Assembly (NCBI RefSeq): GCF_900114845.1
Contig: NZ_FOUK01000005.1
Coordinates: forward strand, 1 to 64,000
Reading direction: 5' to 3'
DNA from: Pimelobacter simplex
GTDB lineage: Bacteria > Actinomycetota > Actinomycetes > Propionibacteriales > Nocardioidaceae
Length of the DNA stretch: 64,000 nt
Below, one piece after another: positions 7,159-16,011 of the stretch; position 1 is the stretch's first letter, and each line of letters opens with the position of its first letter. The notes beneath the pieces were generated by a model that saw nothing but the letters and a program-made list of their open reading frames with translations, made no database searches and was not told the origin of the DNA. Made by a program: the position numbers and the translations under genes.

Positions 7159-7185
7159 CGTCGTTGCGGGGCGGGCGCTGCGCGG

Positions 7186-7989
7186 CTAGCCGGCGACCAC
7201 CGCCAGCACCTCGGCGGCCGTCCGCGGCGCCTGCCCGATCAGGCGGGTCAGGTCCGCGGGCGACTGCGCGAGCAGTCCCGCACGAAACAGCGCGTGCACC
7301 GCGCCGAACGGGCCGAGCTGGGCGTCGTCGACGCTCTCGTGGCGGACCGGGCGGCCGAGGCGGGTGGTGATGGCGTCGGCGAGGTCGTCGTACGTCCACT
7401 CGGGGCCGTTGAGCTCGAGCGTCGCGCCCGGGAGGGGTGTCGCGAGGGTGTGGGCGGCGGCCCGGGCGAGGTCGTGGACGGACGCCGTGCGCAGCGCGTG
7501 CCCCTGGGTGGCGGAGCGGACGACGCCGGTGGTGAGCGCCTCCTGCCAGGCCCGCTCGACGAACGGCTCGGTGTAGAGGCCGTTGCGCAGGATCGTGTGG
7601 CTGGTCGAGCCCTGCGCCAGCGCCTGCTCGGTCCGGTGGTGGCCGGGGTCGTGCTCGGCGCCGAGCGCGCTGGTGTAGGTCAGGTGCGCGACGCCGGCCG
7701 CCGCGGCGGCGTCGAGGAAGGCGAGGTGCTGGCGGGCGCGGACGGTCGGGTCGAGCACGGGGCTCGACACGAGCAGGGCGCGCTCGATGCCGGCACAGGC
7801 CGCGCGGAGGCTGGGCGGGTCGTCGTAGTCGCCCCGGCGGACGGCGGCGCCGGACTCGCGCAGCCGGTCGGTGTCGGCGCCCGGGCGGGCCAGGACGGTG
7901 ATGTCGGCGGTCGGCTCGAGCGCCCGGAGGGCCTGGGTGGCCAGGTGGCCGAGAGTGCCGGTGGCGCCGGTGATGAGGTAGGTGGTCAC
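7186..7989 (-). CDS. NmrA/QorB-type NAD(P)-binding oxidoreductase
   Basis: A 267-residue atypical short-chain dehydrogenase. The N-terminal GATGTLG motif (about residues 8-14) binds the dinucleotide; there is no YxxxK active site, and the layout matches NmrA-like/quinone reductase 2 proteins (about 280 residues), with LTYTSALGAEHDP in the middle and a substrate region ending in PADLTRLIGQAPRT. Likely an NADPH-sensing or quinone-reducing protein. It is the first chromosomal gene after the prophage, preceded on its strand by two SnoaL-like genes about 200 bases away. Confidence 0.75.
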   Translation of the reverse strand: MTTYLITGATGTLGHLATQALRALEPTADITVLARPGADTDRLRESGAAVRRGDYDDPPSLRAACAGIERALLVSSPVLDPTVRARQHLAFLDAAAAAGVAHLTYTSALGAEHDPGHHRTEQALAQGSTSHTILRNGLYTEPFVERAWQEALTTGVVRSATQGHALRTASVHDLARAAAHTLATPLPGATLELNGPEWTYDDLADAITTRLGRPVRHESVDDAQLGPFGAVHALFRAGLLAQSPADLTRLIGQAPRTAAEVLAVVAG

Positions 7990-8072
7990 GGTGGTTGCTC
8001 CTGTCTGAGGGGGTCGCGGGTCGAACCGGCGGGGCAGGGGGCCGGTGCCCTCGCGACGGGCAGGCAGGAGAG

Positions 8073-8097
8073 GGCGAGCGCATCGGAAGCGCTCGCC
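8073..8097. terminator. Perfect 9-bp hairpin
   Basis: GGCGAGCGC at 8073-8081 and GCGCTCGCC at 8089-8097 enclose a 7-base loop in the 200-base gap between the NmrA-type gene and the SnoaL-like gene. It may end the leftward SnoaL-like transcript. The remaining gap sequence shows nothing further. Confidence 0.5.
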
Positions 8098-8190
8098 GGC
8101 GGGGGCGACGGTGCGGGTGCGTCAGAGCCGTGTCAGAAGCATGTCCGGCTGATCGTAGGCGCAGTGAGGGGGCGCGGGCGACCCGATTCG

Positions 8191-8595
8191 TCAGTCGGTG
8201 AAGCGCACCTTCGGGCTGCGGCAGATGAGGAGACGCCGCACCTGGCGGCCGTCGGCGGTGAGCTGGGCGCTCGCGTTGAACGAGGCCTCGAAGACGCCGT
8301 CGCGTCGGGTCTCACCGAGCACGAGCTCGGCGTCCCCGATCCGGGCGCCCTGGAGGAGGTGGTGGGTCAGGACGCTGACCTCGCGCTGGGCGAGGTAGAC
8401 CTCGAGGCCGGCGCGGTCGCCCTCGAACTCCGCGGCGCTGTCGCCGGTGGAGAACAGGATCGAGAGGCGGAAGTCGTCGGTGATCATGTCGAGCACGCGC
8501 TCGGGCGTGGTGGAGTCCATGATCTCGAACCAGGCGTGCAGCAGGGGGGTCGCGGTCATCTGCGGGGTCTCCTGGGGGTGGGTGGGCGCGCTCAT
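8191..8595 (-). CDS. SnoaL/NTF2-like protein
   Basis: A 134-residue protein with the NTF2-like cone fold pattern: helix with WFEIMDSTTPERVLDMITDDF, central strands, and C-terminal strands around RRLLICRSPKVRF. Such proteins act as small isomerases, hydratases or binding proteins in aromatic and steroid metabolism. It overlaps the upstream SnoaL-like gene by four bases (one operon behind operator A1). The catalytic residues cannot be deduced. Confidence 0.7.
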   Translation of the reverse strand: MSAPTHPQETPQMTATPLLHAWFEIMDSTTPERVLDMITDDFRLSILFSTGDSAAEFEGDRAGLEVYLAQREVSVLTHHLLQGARIGDAELVLGETRRDGVFEASFNASAQLTADGRQVRRLLICRSPKVRFTD

Positions 8596-8954
8596 GCGTC
8601 GGGGAGCAGGGACAGCTCGGGGTCGAAGGCGACCTGGTAGGCCGCGATGAGCCCGGCCTCGTCGATCCGCACGGAGGCGAGGAAGTAGCCGGTGGTGGTG
8701 CGCTCGTCCTCGACGACCTTGCCGTAGACGAACTCGAGGTCGCCCTCGACGGTTTCGCGCAGCGGCACGTGACGCCGTACGACGGCGCCGCGGCCGGTCA
8801 GGTAGTCGCGGAGCGCCTGGCGGTCCGTGCCGCGCACGGTGCGGCCGGGCACCAGGATCGCCGACCGGACGTCGGGGGCGAGGAGGGCCATGGCCCCGTC
8901 GAGGTCGCCGGAATCGACGGCGGCGTAGTAGCGGGTGAGGGTGACGCTGCTCAT
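8592..8954 (-). CDS. SnoaL/NTF2-like protein, first gene of a regulon A unit
   Basis: A 120-residue NTF2-like protein: RYYAAVDSGDLDGAMALLAPD opens the fold, and paired strands follow up to YQVAFDPELSLLPD. Close in type to the downstream gene, so the two may form a heterodimer or have arisen by duplication. The ATG at 8954 has no ribosome binding site: a -10-like TAAGTT (bases 8961-8966 on the minus strand) ends six bases before the ATG and a -35-like TGGACA lies 18 bases further up, so a leaderless transcript is predicted. Operator A1 covers this promoter. Confidence 0.7.
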   Translation of the reverse strand: MSSVTLTRYYAAVDSGDLDGAMALLAPDVRSAILVPGRTVRGTDRQALRDYLTGRGAVVRRHVPLRETVEGDLEFVYGKVVEDERTTTGYFLASVRIDEAGLIAAYQVAFDPELSLLPDA

Positions 8955-8958
8955 GATT

Positions 8959-8971
8959 TGAACTTAGTTCA
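8959..8971. promoter_or_regulatory. Regulon A operator A1
   Basis: TGAACTTAGTTCA, a perfect match to TGAA-N5-TTCA. It overlaps the -10-like element of the leaderless leftward promoter for the SnoaL-like pair. Confidence 0.7.
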
Positions 8972-8997
8972 GTTAGCGGCGCCGTGTCCAGAGGGTC

Positions 8998-9038
8998 TTG
9001 CTGCCCGGGGGCCGCCTGCTTAAACTGAACTCACTTCA
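8998..9038 (+). promoter_or_regulatory. Promoter and regulon A operator A2
   Basis: TTGCTG (8998-9003), a 17-base spacer, then TAAACT (9021-9026) form a sigma-70-type promoter. The operator TGAACTCACTTCA (9026-9038) begins at the end of the -10 and covers the expected start of transcription of the acyl-CoA dehydrogenase gene. Confidence 0.65.
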
Positions 9039-9064
9039 ATCTCGCATCCGTGGAGGACGCTGTC

Positions 9065-10201
9065 GTGAACCCCTGGCCCGAGCTCGACCCCGCCCTGATG
9101 GCTCCCGTCACCGAGCGGGAGGAGCTGCGCCAGGTCGTCCGCGGGCTCCTCGAGAAGTACGCCGACCACGAGACCGTCCGCGCGGCCGCGGACACCCCGG
9201 CTGGCTACTCCGCGGAGCTGTGGCGGCGGCTGAACGCCGAGCTCGAGATCGGCCGGCTCGCCGTCCCGGAGGAGCGGGGCGGGCACGGCTACGGGCTCGC
9301 CGACCTGGGGGTGGTGCTGGAGGAGTGCGGGGCCGCGCTGCTCCCCGAGCCGGTGCTCGCCTCAGCGGTGCTCGGCTGCCAGGCGCTCGCCGCGGCCGAC
9401 GACCCCACGGCGGTCGCGGACCTGCTGGCCGACGCACTCTCCGGTGAGCTCGTCGTGGTCACGTCCACCGGTGGCGACGAGCTGACGGCCGAGCAGGCGC
9501 CCGACGGCGGCTGGACGGTGTCCGGCGCGCGGTCCCGGGTGCTGCAGGGGGCGGCGGCGGACGTCGTCGTCCTCGATGTGACCACCGCCGAGGGGCGGTT
9601 GCTCCTCGCCGTGCGGGCCGCGGACCTCGAGATCACCGACCGCACGACGGTCGACCCGACCCGGCGCCAGGCGGACCTCCGGCTCGCCAGCGCGCCAGCG
9701 CGGGTCGTCGTCGGCCCCGAGCGGTGCGCCGACGTCGTCGCCCGGCTCGGCCTGATCGCCGACGCCGCGGTGGCCGCCGAGCACAGCGGCATCGTCGGCG
9801 AGCTGCTCGACCAGGTGGTTGCCTACGTCGCGCAGCGTGAGCAGTTCGGACGCGCGATCGGCTCCTTCCAGGCGATCAAGCACCGGCTCGCCGACGTGCT
9901 GGTCGACCGGGAGCGGGCCCGCTCCGCGTCGCGCTACGCGCTGGCCGCGCTCGACGAGGGCGGGCCCGACGCGGTCCTCGCGGTGGCGGTCGCCGCGGCC
10001 GTCGCAGCCGACGCGGTCGTGCGGACGGCGCACGAGGCGGTTCAGCTGCACGGTGGCATCGGCTTCACCTGGGAGCACCGCGCGCACTACTACCTGCGCC
10101 GGGCGCTGGGCGACGAGGGCCTGCTCGGCGCCAGCCGCACCCAGCGTGCGCGGATCGCCGACCTCGTCGGACTCCCCGCTGCCGGCGCCGTCAGCGGGTG
10201 A
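9065..10201 (+). CDS. Acyl-CoA dehydrogenase family protein (short, heterodimer type)
   Basis: A 378-residue acyl-CoA dehydrogenase: N-terminal helical domain, central beta domain around residues 120-210, and C-terminal domain with REQFGRAIGSFQAIKHRLAD and the HGGIGFTWEHRAHYY segment. The latter is typical of one subunit of actinobacterial alpha2beta2 dehydrogenases in sterol and ring catabolism, which lack a normal catalytic Glu and need a partner; partner candidates are the genes at 18458 and 20649. The GTG at 9065 is chosen because GGAGG lies nine bases upstream. It converges with and overlaps the next gene by 11 bases. Confidence 0.85.
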   Translation: MNPWPELDPALMAPVTEREELRQVVRGLLEKYADHETVRAAADTPAGYSAELWRRLNAELEIGRLAVPEERGGHGYGLADLGVVLEECGAALLPEPVLASAVLGCQALAAADDPTAVADLLADALSGELVVVTSTGGDELTAEQAPDGGWTVSGARSRVLQGAAADVVVLDVTTAEGRLLLAVRAADLEITDRTTVDPTRRQADLRLASAPARVVVGPERCADVVARLGLIADAAVAAEHSGIVGELLDQVVAYVAQREQFGRAIGSFQAIKHRLADVLVDRERARSASRYALAALDEGGPDAVLAVAVAAAVAADAVVRTAHEAVQLHGGIGFTWEHRAHYYLRRALGDEGLLGASRTQRARIADLVGLPAAGAVSG

Positions 10202-11528
10202 GCGCGGATGCCGCCGTCGCCGCGGCGGCGAGCCCGAAGACCAGGGCCGGGGCGAGACCGCCCGCGTAGGCGCGGTGGTAGAGGCCGCCGCTGTCGGAAC
10301 CGGCGCAGAGCAGTCCGGGGACCGGGCGGCCGTCGGTGCCGAGCACCCGCGCCTGGTCGTCGATGCGGATGCCGTGGAAGGTGAACGTCACCGCGGGCAC
10401 GCACTCGACGACATACCAAGGTCCTTCGTCGATCGGTGACGGGTCGTTGCGACGGCCGGGCTCGGGCGTCCCGCCGGCCGCGATCGTCCGGTGGTAGGCG
10501 TCGATGGCGGCCTTGATCGCAGCGCCGTCGTAGCCCCACTCCTCGGGCAGGTAGGCCAGCTCGTCGAGCGTCTCAGCGAGCCCGACCCGGCCGCCGCGGC
10601 GGTTCGCGATGGCGAACTTGTCGAGCGCGACGGCGCCCTCGACGTACGACGCGACGATCCAGTCGCGGTGCACGCGCGCATCGGCGATGAGGAGGCCGCG
10701 GGCCTCCGGCTGCTCGAGCAGCGCCATCGTCGTGAGGTGGTCGCCGAGCGTCTCGTCGGTGAACCGCTCGTTGGCGAGGTTGAAGAGGAGGGCGTGCTCG
10801 CTGTAGTAGAGCGACAGGTCGACGAAGTCGGACGGGTCGGCGAACGCGACGCCGCTCGGGACGAGGTGGCCGTAGAACCCGGCGTCGTCCGGTCCGGTCG
10901 CGGCGCCCACCTCGGTCGCCAGCCGGTACCCGGTGCCCGCGCTGTGCGGGTTGGCCCGCAGCTGCAGGTCGCCGGCGAGCGGGTGGACGTGGGTGCGGAG
11001 CAGCTCCGGGTCGCCCTGGAGGCCGCCGGTGGCGAGCAGGGTCGACCGGGCCCGGACCTCCGCTGATCCGTCCGGGCCGGTGACGGCCGCGCCGACGACC
11101 CGGCCGTCCTCGGTCAGCAGCCGTGAGGTCTCGGTGCGCAGGCGGACCTCGCCGCCGGCGGCGAGGACGAGCTGGCGGCACCGGTCGACGTACTGGTTGG
11201 TGTCGAACTGGTGGCCGCGCCCGAACCCGAGCAGCGTCACCGGCTCCTGCGCCTCGACGCCGACCGAGCGGATCCAGTCGATGCCGTCGCTGAAGCGGTC
11301 GACGAGCGCGTGCCGCAGGGCCGCGTCACCGCGGGGGTTCACGGCGTCCATCACCTCGTGCGAGGGAGCGGTCCAGGCGTAGCCGGCGAAGCGGGCCGAG
11401 CCGCCGACGTCGGCGCCGACCTCGACGACGACCACCCGCAGGCCGTCGTGCGCCGCGCGCGCGGCCGCGGTCAGGCCGGCCATCCCTCCGCCGATCACCA
11501 GCAGGTCCGTCTCGACCGTCTCGACCAT
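10191..11528 (-). CDS. FAD-dependent dehydrogenase of the 3-ketosteroid dehydrogenase/fumarate reductase family
   Basis: A 445-residue flavoprotein. The N-terminus carries the Rossmann motif GGGMAGLTAAA (about residues 13-23), followed by VEVGADVGGSA; the C-terminus has the second FAD segment GLLCAGSDSGGLYHRAYAGG. The mid part has a substrate domain with the GTGYRLATEVGA element. Members remove hydrogens from a cyclic ketone or reduce an enone, so it probably introduces a double bond in the ring of the substrate of this island. It is shorter than typical steroid delta-1-dehydrogenases (about 510-560). It is divergent from the MFS gene across operator A3. Confidence 0.8.
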   Translation of the reverse strand: MVETVETDLLVIGGGMAGLTAAARAAHDGLRVVVVEVGADVGGSARFAGYAWTAPSHEVMDAVNPRGDAALRHALVDRFSDGIDWIRSVGVEAQEPVTLLGFGRGHQFDTNQYVDRCRQLVLAAGGEVRLRTETSRLLTEDGRVVGAAVTGPDGSAEVRARSTLLATGGLQGDPELLRTHVHPLAGDLQLRANPHSAGTGYRLATEVGAATGPDDAGFYGHLVPSGVAFADPSDFVDLSLYYSEHALLFNLANERFTDETLGDHLTTMALLEQPEARGLLIADARVHRDWIVASYVEGAVALDKFAIANRRGGRVGLAETLDELAYLPEEWGYDGAAIKAAIDAYHRTIAAGGTPEPGRRNDPSPIDEGPWYVVECVPAVTFTFHGIRIDDQARVLGTDGRPVPGLLCAGSDSGGLYHRAYAGGLAPALVFGLAAAATAASALTR

Positions 11529-11577
11529 CTCGCTCTGTCCGCCTCTCGCTCCGGATGTGATGTGAGTTACCCTAAAC

Positions 11578-11590
11578 CAAACTCACTTCA
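11578..11590. promoter_or_regulatory. Regulon A operator A3 (degenerate)
   Basis: CAAACTCACTTCA keeps the right half (TTCA) and centre of the operator; the left half is changed (CAAA). The context TAAAC-N2-AACTCACTTCA is nearly the same as at A2. It lies between the divergent flavin dehydrogenase (11528) and MFS (11611) genes. Confidence 0.5.
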
Positions 11591-11610
11591 GTTCAAAGGG
11601 TGGTACCCGG

Positions 11611-13254
11611 ATGCGGACCGGTACGGCGGACGAGGCGGACCAGGCGGGCGGTGTCGGTGCCGCCCTCCGGGTGCGGGCCTTCCGTCTGCTGCTGGCCGTG
11701 CAGCTGATGAACGCGGTCGCGGTCTGGGTCCACGTGGTCGGCGTCCAGTGGCTGCTGACCGAGCGCGGGGAGTCGGCGACGGTCGTCGCGCTGGCGCCCG
11801 CCGCGATGGCGGTGCCCTTCCTGCTGCTCGCCCTGCCGGTCGGCGTCGTGGTCAGCCATGCCGCGCGCGAGCGGCTCCTGGTACGCGCCGCGCTCGCCTC
11901 GGCTCTCGCCGCGGCGACGGCGGCCGGCCTGATCGCGACCGATGCCGATGGTGCCGTGCCGCTGCTGCTCACGGTGCTCGTCGTCGGAGCCGCGCTCGTC
12001 GTGGTGGGCGTCGCCTGGCAGTCGATGCTGCCGGAGCTGGTCGAGCGGCCACTCGTCCCGGCGGCCGTGCTGCTCGACGGGGCGGTGTTCAACCTGGCGC
12101 GCGCTGTCGGGCCCCTGGTCGCGGGCATCGCGCTCGGTCTCTCCGGTCCGCTGCAGCTCTTCGCCGGGATCTCCGTGACCTTCATCGTGTGCGTCGGACT
12201 GCTCCTCCTCGCCGGCACCCCGACGACCGCGCGGCCGGGGCGGACCGAGTCGGTCCTGGCAGCGGTGTGCGGCGCCCTCTGGTTCGTCCGGCACTCCCCG
12301 TGGACGCGGGGGCTCCTCGTGCGGATGATCCTGTTCGGCCTGCCCGCCAGCGCGTTGTGGGCGCTCGTGTCGCTGGCCGTGCACGACCGGCTGGGCCTGG
12401 GCTCCGCCGGCTTCGGCGCGACCATGGCCGTGATCGGCGGGGGCTCGGTCGCGGCCGCGCTCACGCTCGGGCGGATCCGGGCCCGGGTCAGCGTGCACCT
12501 GTTCGTCGCCGTGCTCTCCGGTGGCTATGCCCTGACGCTCGCGGCGCTCGGCCTGGTCGGCGAGATCGGGGTGCTCGTGCCGTTCCTCGTGCTCGGCGGC
12601 GTGGGTTGGGTCGCCGTGCAGAGCACCTGGATGATGCTCGCCCACCAGGCGCTCCCGGACTGGGTGCGGCCGCGGGTCGTCGCGCTGCTGCTCATGCTCT
12701 TCCAGGGGACCCAGGCCCTCGGCGCCCTGCTCTGGGGCGCCGTCGCCGACCTCCTCGGGGTCGGCCCCGCCCTCGTGGTCGCGGCCGGGGTGCTCGCGGG
12801 CTACTCCGTCGGGCTGCTCGTCGTGGGGATGCGCTCCAGCGCCGGCATCGAACCCCTGCCGACGACGCCCGACCCCGCCGTGGCCGCGCTCGTACGCGAC
12901 GCCGGTGAGGGCGCCCTGCTCGTCCGCTACGAGTACGTCGTCAGCGCCACCGCCGCAGAGTCCTTCCGGCGTGCGATGGACGCCCTCCGGCTCTCGCGCC
13001 TGCGCACCGGCGCCCGCTCCTGGACGCTCGCGCCACACCCCCAGCACCCCGGCACCTGGGTCGAGACGTACGTCGTCCGCGACCGGGTCCTCCTGCTCGA
13101 GCAGGAGACGTCGCGGCTCACCGTCCCCGAGTCCCGCCTACGGGACGCCGTCCGTTCCACCACCACCAGGTCCACCGGTCCGACGCTGATCCTGGCGCGG
13201 CCCGAGGAGTCCCACGACAGGCCGGCACCACGCCGGCGGAGGAGGCACACATGA
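11611..13254 (+). CDS. MFS transporter (MFS_3/EntS type) with C-terminal soluble domain
   Basis: A 547-residue protein. Residues about 25-410 form roughly 11-12 membrane helices of the MFS_3 family, with the PELVERPLVPAA loop and FNLARAVGPLVAG segment typical of that group. After the membrane part follows a soluble domain of about 110 residues (VRYEYVVSATAAESFRRAMD to LLLEQETSRLT), which looks like a ferredoxin-like alpha/beta barrel as in dimeric monooxygenase-like tails. It may export or import a pathway intermediate. Operator A3 lies 20 bases upstream, and it overlaps the following dehydrogenase gene by four bases. Confidence 0.75.
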   Translation: MRTGTADEADQAGGVGAALRVRAFRLLLAVQLMNAVAVWVHVVGVQWLLTERGESATVVALAPAAMAVPFLLLALPVGVVVSHAARERLLVRAALASALAAATAAGLIATDADGAVPLLLTVLVVGAALVVVGVAWQSMLPELVERPLVPAAVLLDGAVFNLARAVGPLVAGIALGLSGPLQLFAGISVTFIVCVGLLLLAGTPTTARPGRTESVLAAVCGALWFVRHSPWTRGLLVRMILFGLPASALWALVSLAVHDRLGLGSAGFGATMAVIGGGSVAAALTLGRIRARVSVHLFVAVLSGGYALTLAALGLVGEIGVLVPFLVLGGVGWVAVQSTWMMLAHQALPDWVRPRVVALLLMLFQGTQALGALLWGAVADLLGVGPALVVAAGVLAGYSVGLLVVGMRSSAGIEPLPTTPDPAVAALVRDAGEGALLVRYEYVVSATAAESFRRAMDALRLSRLRTGARSWTLAPHPQHPGTWVETYVVRDRVLLLEQETSRLTVPESRLRDAVRSTTTRSTGPTLILARPEESHDRPAPRRRRRHT

Positions 13255-14051
13255 ACGACCAGACCGACGGGATGCGCCGGTTCGCCGGGCGCACCGCGCT
13301 CGTGACGGGAGGCGGCTCAGGCATCGGTGCGGCTGTCGTCCGGCGCCTGGCGGCCGAGGGCGCGCACGTTCACGTCGCCGACGTGGTCGCGCCCAACGCC
13401 GAGCAGGTCGCCGCGTCGGTCGGCGGGAGGGCGCACGCGGTCGACGTCACCGATGCGGCCGCGGTGGACGCGCTCGTGGCGGCGGTCGTCGCGGAGTCCG
13501 GCAGCATCGACGTCGTCGTGCACACGGCCGGCGTCGACGACCCGGTCGCGAAGGGCTGGATCCAGGAGGCGCGCGAGTCGGGCGAGCCGGTCGACGTGAT
13601 CTCGCGGCTCACCGACGAGGGCTGGCGCCGGGTCCTGGCGATCAACCTCGACGGCACCTTCCACGTGCTGCGGGCCGCGGTCCGGGCGATGCGGGAGCAG
13701 GGCGGCGGCGCGATCGTCACCGTCGGGTCGTCGGCGTCGTTCGACACCCTGGTCGGCTATCCGCACTACGCGGCGTCCAAGGCGGCGGTGCACGCGCTGT
13801 CGCAGTCGGTGGCCAAGGAGGCGATCGCCTTCGGCGTCCGTGTCAACACGGTGGCGCCCGGCCCGGTCGACACCCCCATGGCCGGGCGCACGCCGTCCTC
13901 GGTGCGGGCGGCGATGGAGGCGACGGGCGCCGTCGGCTACGCCAGCGCGGAGGAGCTCGCCGACAACATCTGCTACCTCGCCTCGCCCGGCGCCGGCAAT
14001 GTCGTCGGTGCGGTGCTGCTGAGCAACGGCGGAAGGTTCACGGTCTCGTGA
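13251..14051 (+). CDS. Short-chain dehydrogenase/reductase
   Basis: A 266-residue classical SDR: cofactor motif GGGSGIG near residue 20, a VADVV end of the second strand that favours NAD(H), catalytic Ser in VGSSASF and the YAASK pair in the active site. An insertion of about 15 residues (KGWIQEARESGEPVDVIS) before the NLDGTF helix is longer than usual and may shape the substrate pocket. Likely oxidises a hydroxyl of a CoA ester in the regulon A pathway. Translationally coupled to both neighbours by four-base overlaps. Confidence 0.8.
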   Translation: MNDQTDGMRRFAGRTALVTGGGSGIGAAVVRRLAAEGAHVHVADVVAPNAEQVAASVGGRAHAVDVTDAAAVDALVAAVVAESGSIDVVVHTAGVDDPVAKGWIQEARESGEPVDVISRLTDEGWRRVLAINLDGTFHVLRAAVRAMREQGGGAIVTVGSSASFDTLVGYPHYAASKAAVHALSQSVAKEAIAFGVRVNTVAPGPVDTPMAGRTPSSVRAAMEATGAVGYASAEELADNICYLASPGAGNVVGAVLLSNGGRFTVS

Positions 14052-16003
14052 GCGGCCACGACGCCTTCCCGCACGCCTTCTCGCCGTTCACGATCGGGTC
14101 GATGACGGTGCGCAACCGGCTCGTCGCGCTGCCGGCGGGCACGAGCATGGTCGAGCAGGGCATCCCGACCCACGGGGACGTCGAGCACTTCGAGCGACTC
14201 GCCGCAGGCGGCGTCGGGATGATCGTCGGCGGCGCGATCGTCGTCCATCCGACGACGACGCTGCGCTCGCGCAAGCTGGTCGAGGCCTACCAGGACGACG
14301 TGGTGCCCGCGCTGCGCGACAAGGTCGAGGTCATCCACCGCCACGGCGCGAAGTTCATCGGGCAGCTCGTCCACCTCGGCCGCGAGTTCATCGGGGGTGA
14401 GTCCGACCAGCCACCGATGGCGCCCTCGCCCCTCAAGACGCCGCGCGACGCCTATCCGCCCCACGAGCTGACGGTCCGCGAGATCGACGACATCGTCGAG
14501 GGATGGCGGGTCTCGACCGAGAACCTGGTCAAGGCCGGCCTCGACGGCGTGGAGATCCATGCCGCCCACGGCTACCTGGTGGCGCAGTTCCTCTCGCCGC
14601 AGACCAACCGCCGCACCGACGCCTTCGGCGGATCCTTCGACCGCCGGATGCACTTCGCGCACCTGGTCATCGAGGCGATGCGGTCGGTCGCGCCCGACGA
14701 CTTCGTGCTCGGCGTCCGGCTCAGCGGCGAGGAGGAGGTCCCCGGCGGGATGGGGATCGACGACTGCGTGCGGATCGCCGAGGACCTCGCCGGGCGAGGG
14801 GTCGACTACTTCAGCATCACCCACGGCACCCGCGGCAAGTACGTCAAGGACGCGAGCAACCCCGACGCGGTCGCCGTCCCGTCGGCAGCGCGGGTGCGCG
14901 CGGCCACGGGGCTGCCGACGCTCGTCGGGCAGCGGATCCGCGACGTCGGAACGGCGGACCACATCGTCCGGTCGGGTCACGCCGACCTGGTCGGCATGGC
15001 CCGCGCCCTGATCGCCGATCCCGAGCTGCCGGTGAAGTCGGCGACCGGCCGGCTCGACGAGATCCGCGGCTGCCTCGGCATCAACCAGGACTGCCGCGCC
15101 TTCGACCCCCACCTGCACTGCGCGGTCAACGCCGAGATCGGCCGCGGCCGGCACCCCGGGTACGGCGTCGCGGTCGCGCGCCCGAAGCAGGTCTACGTGA
15201 TCGGCGGTGGTCCGGCCGGCCTGGAGACCGCCCGGGTGGCCGCGGGCCGCGGCCACGCGGTCACTCTCTTCGAGGCCGAGCCGCAGCTGGGTGGCACCGT
15301 CCGGGTCGCGGCGGCGTCGCCGCACCGGGCCACCCTCATCGACGCCGTCGACTACCTCGGGCGCGAGCTGCGGCGGCTCCCCGTCGAGGTCAACCTGGGT
15401 GCTGCGATCGACGCCGACGACCTCGCCGAGATCCGCTCACTGGCCGACAACGTCGTGGTGGCGACGGGCTCGCGGCCGCCCGCGCTGCCGGCGGCGCCGC
15501 CGGGATCCTCGATGGTCGGCGTCGACGACGTGCTGCTGGGCCGGGTGCCGGAGGGTGTCGGGCGGCAGGCCGTCGTCTACGACGAGGCCGACGGCTTCTG
15601 GCCGGCGTACAGCGCCGCCGAGGCGCTCGCCCGGAGCGGCTGGTCCGTCCAGCTCGTGACGGCGCTGACCGCGCTGGCGCCACGGGTGCCGGCCGAGAGT
15701 GCCGGGCCGCTGCTCGGCCGCCTCGCCGCCGCCGGCGTCGAGCTCGTCGTCGGGCACCGGGTGGTGCTGGCGCCGGACGCGCCGCCGACCCTGCGCAGCG
15801 CCTTCGGCGGCGCCGGCCACGAGCTCGCGCCCGCACTGGTCGTGTGGCACGCGCCGCGGGTCCCGGTCCTGCTCGACGGCGTCCGCGACGCGGTGGACGC
15901 AGGCCCCGGCCAGGCCCCGCTCAGCGTGATCGGCGACTGCCTCACGCCGCGCCGGATCAGCCACGCGATCGCCGAGGGCTACCGGCTCGGTGCGGAGATC
16001 TGA
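14048..16003 (+). CDS. Old Yellow Enzyme/2,4-dienoyl-CoA reductase-like flavoprotein
   Basis: A 651-residue two-part enzyme. Residues 1-350 form the FMN barrel with the family segment HAAHGYLVAQFLSPQTNRR; residues about 370-650 form the NAD(P)/FAD domain starting VYVIGGGPAGLETARVAAG. In FadH-type enzymes a 4Fe-4S cluster is held by C-x2-C-x3-C-x11-C. Here the region reads GCLGINQDC, so the second Cys is Ile (I345 between C342 and C349), and the last Cys (C358) is closer than usual. The cluster may be absent or altered. It would reduce a conjugated double bond of a pathway intermediate. GTG start overlapping the SDR stop. Confidence 0.8.
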   Translation: MSGHDAFPHAFSPFTIGSMTVRNRLVALPAGTSMVEQGIPTHGDVEHFERLAAGGVGMIVGGAIVVHPTTTLRSRKLVEAYQDDVVPALRDKVEVIHRHGAKFIGQLVHLGREFIGGESDQPPMAPSPLKTPRDAYPPHELTVREIDDIVEGWRVSTENLVKAGLDGVEIHAAHGYLVAQFLSPQTNRRTDAFGGSFDRRMHFAHLVIEAMRSVAPDDFVLGVRLSGEEEVPGGMGIDDCVRIAEDLAGRGVDYFSITHGTRGKYVKDASNPDAVAVPSAARVRAATGLPTLVGQRIRDVGTADHIVRSGHADLVGMARALIADPELPVKSATGRLDEIRGCLGINQDCRAFDPHLHCAVNAEIGRGRHPGYGVAVARPKQVYVIGGGPAGLETARVAAGRGHAVTLFEAEPQLGGTVRVAAASPHRATLIDAVDYLGRELRRLPVEVNLGAAIDADDLAEIRSLADNVVVATGSRPPALPAAPPGSSMVGVDDVLLGRVPEGVGRQAVVYDEADGFWPAYSAAEALARSGWSVQLVTALTALAPRVPAESAGPLLGRLAAAGVELVVGHRVVLAPDAPPTLRSAFGGAGHELAPALVVWHAPRVPVLLDGVRDAVDAGPGQAPLSVIGDCLTPRRISHAIAEGYRLGAEI

Positions 16004-16011
16004 GGACTCCC

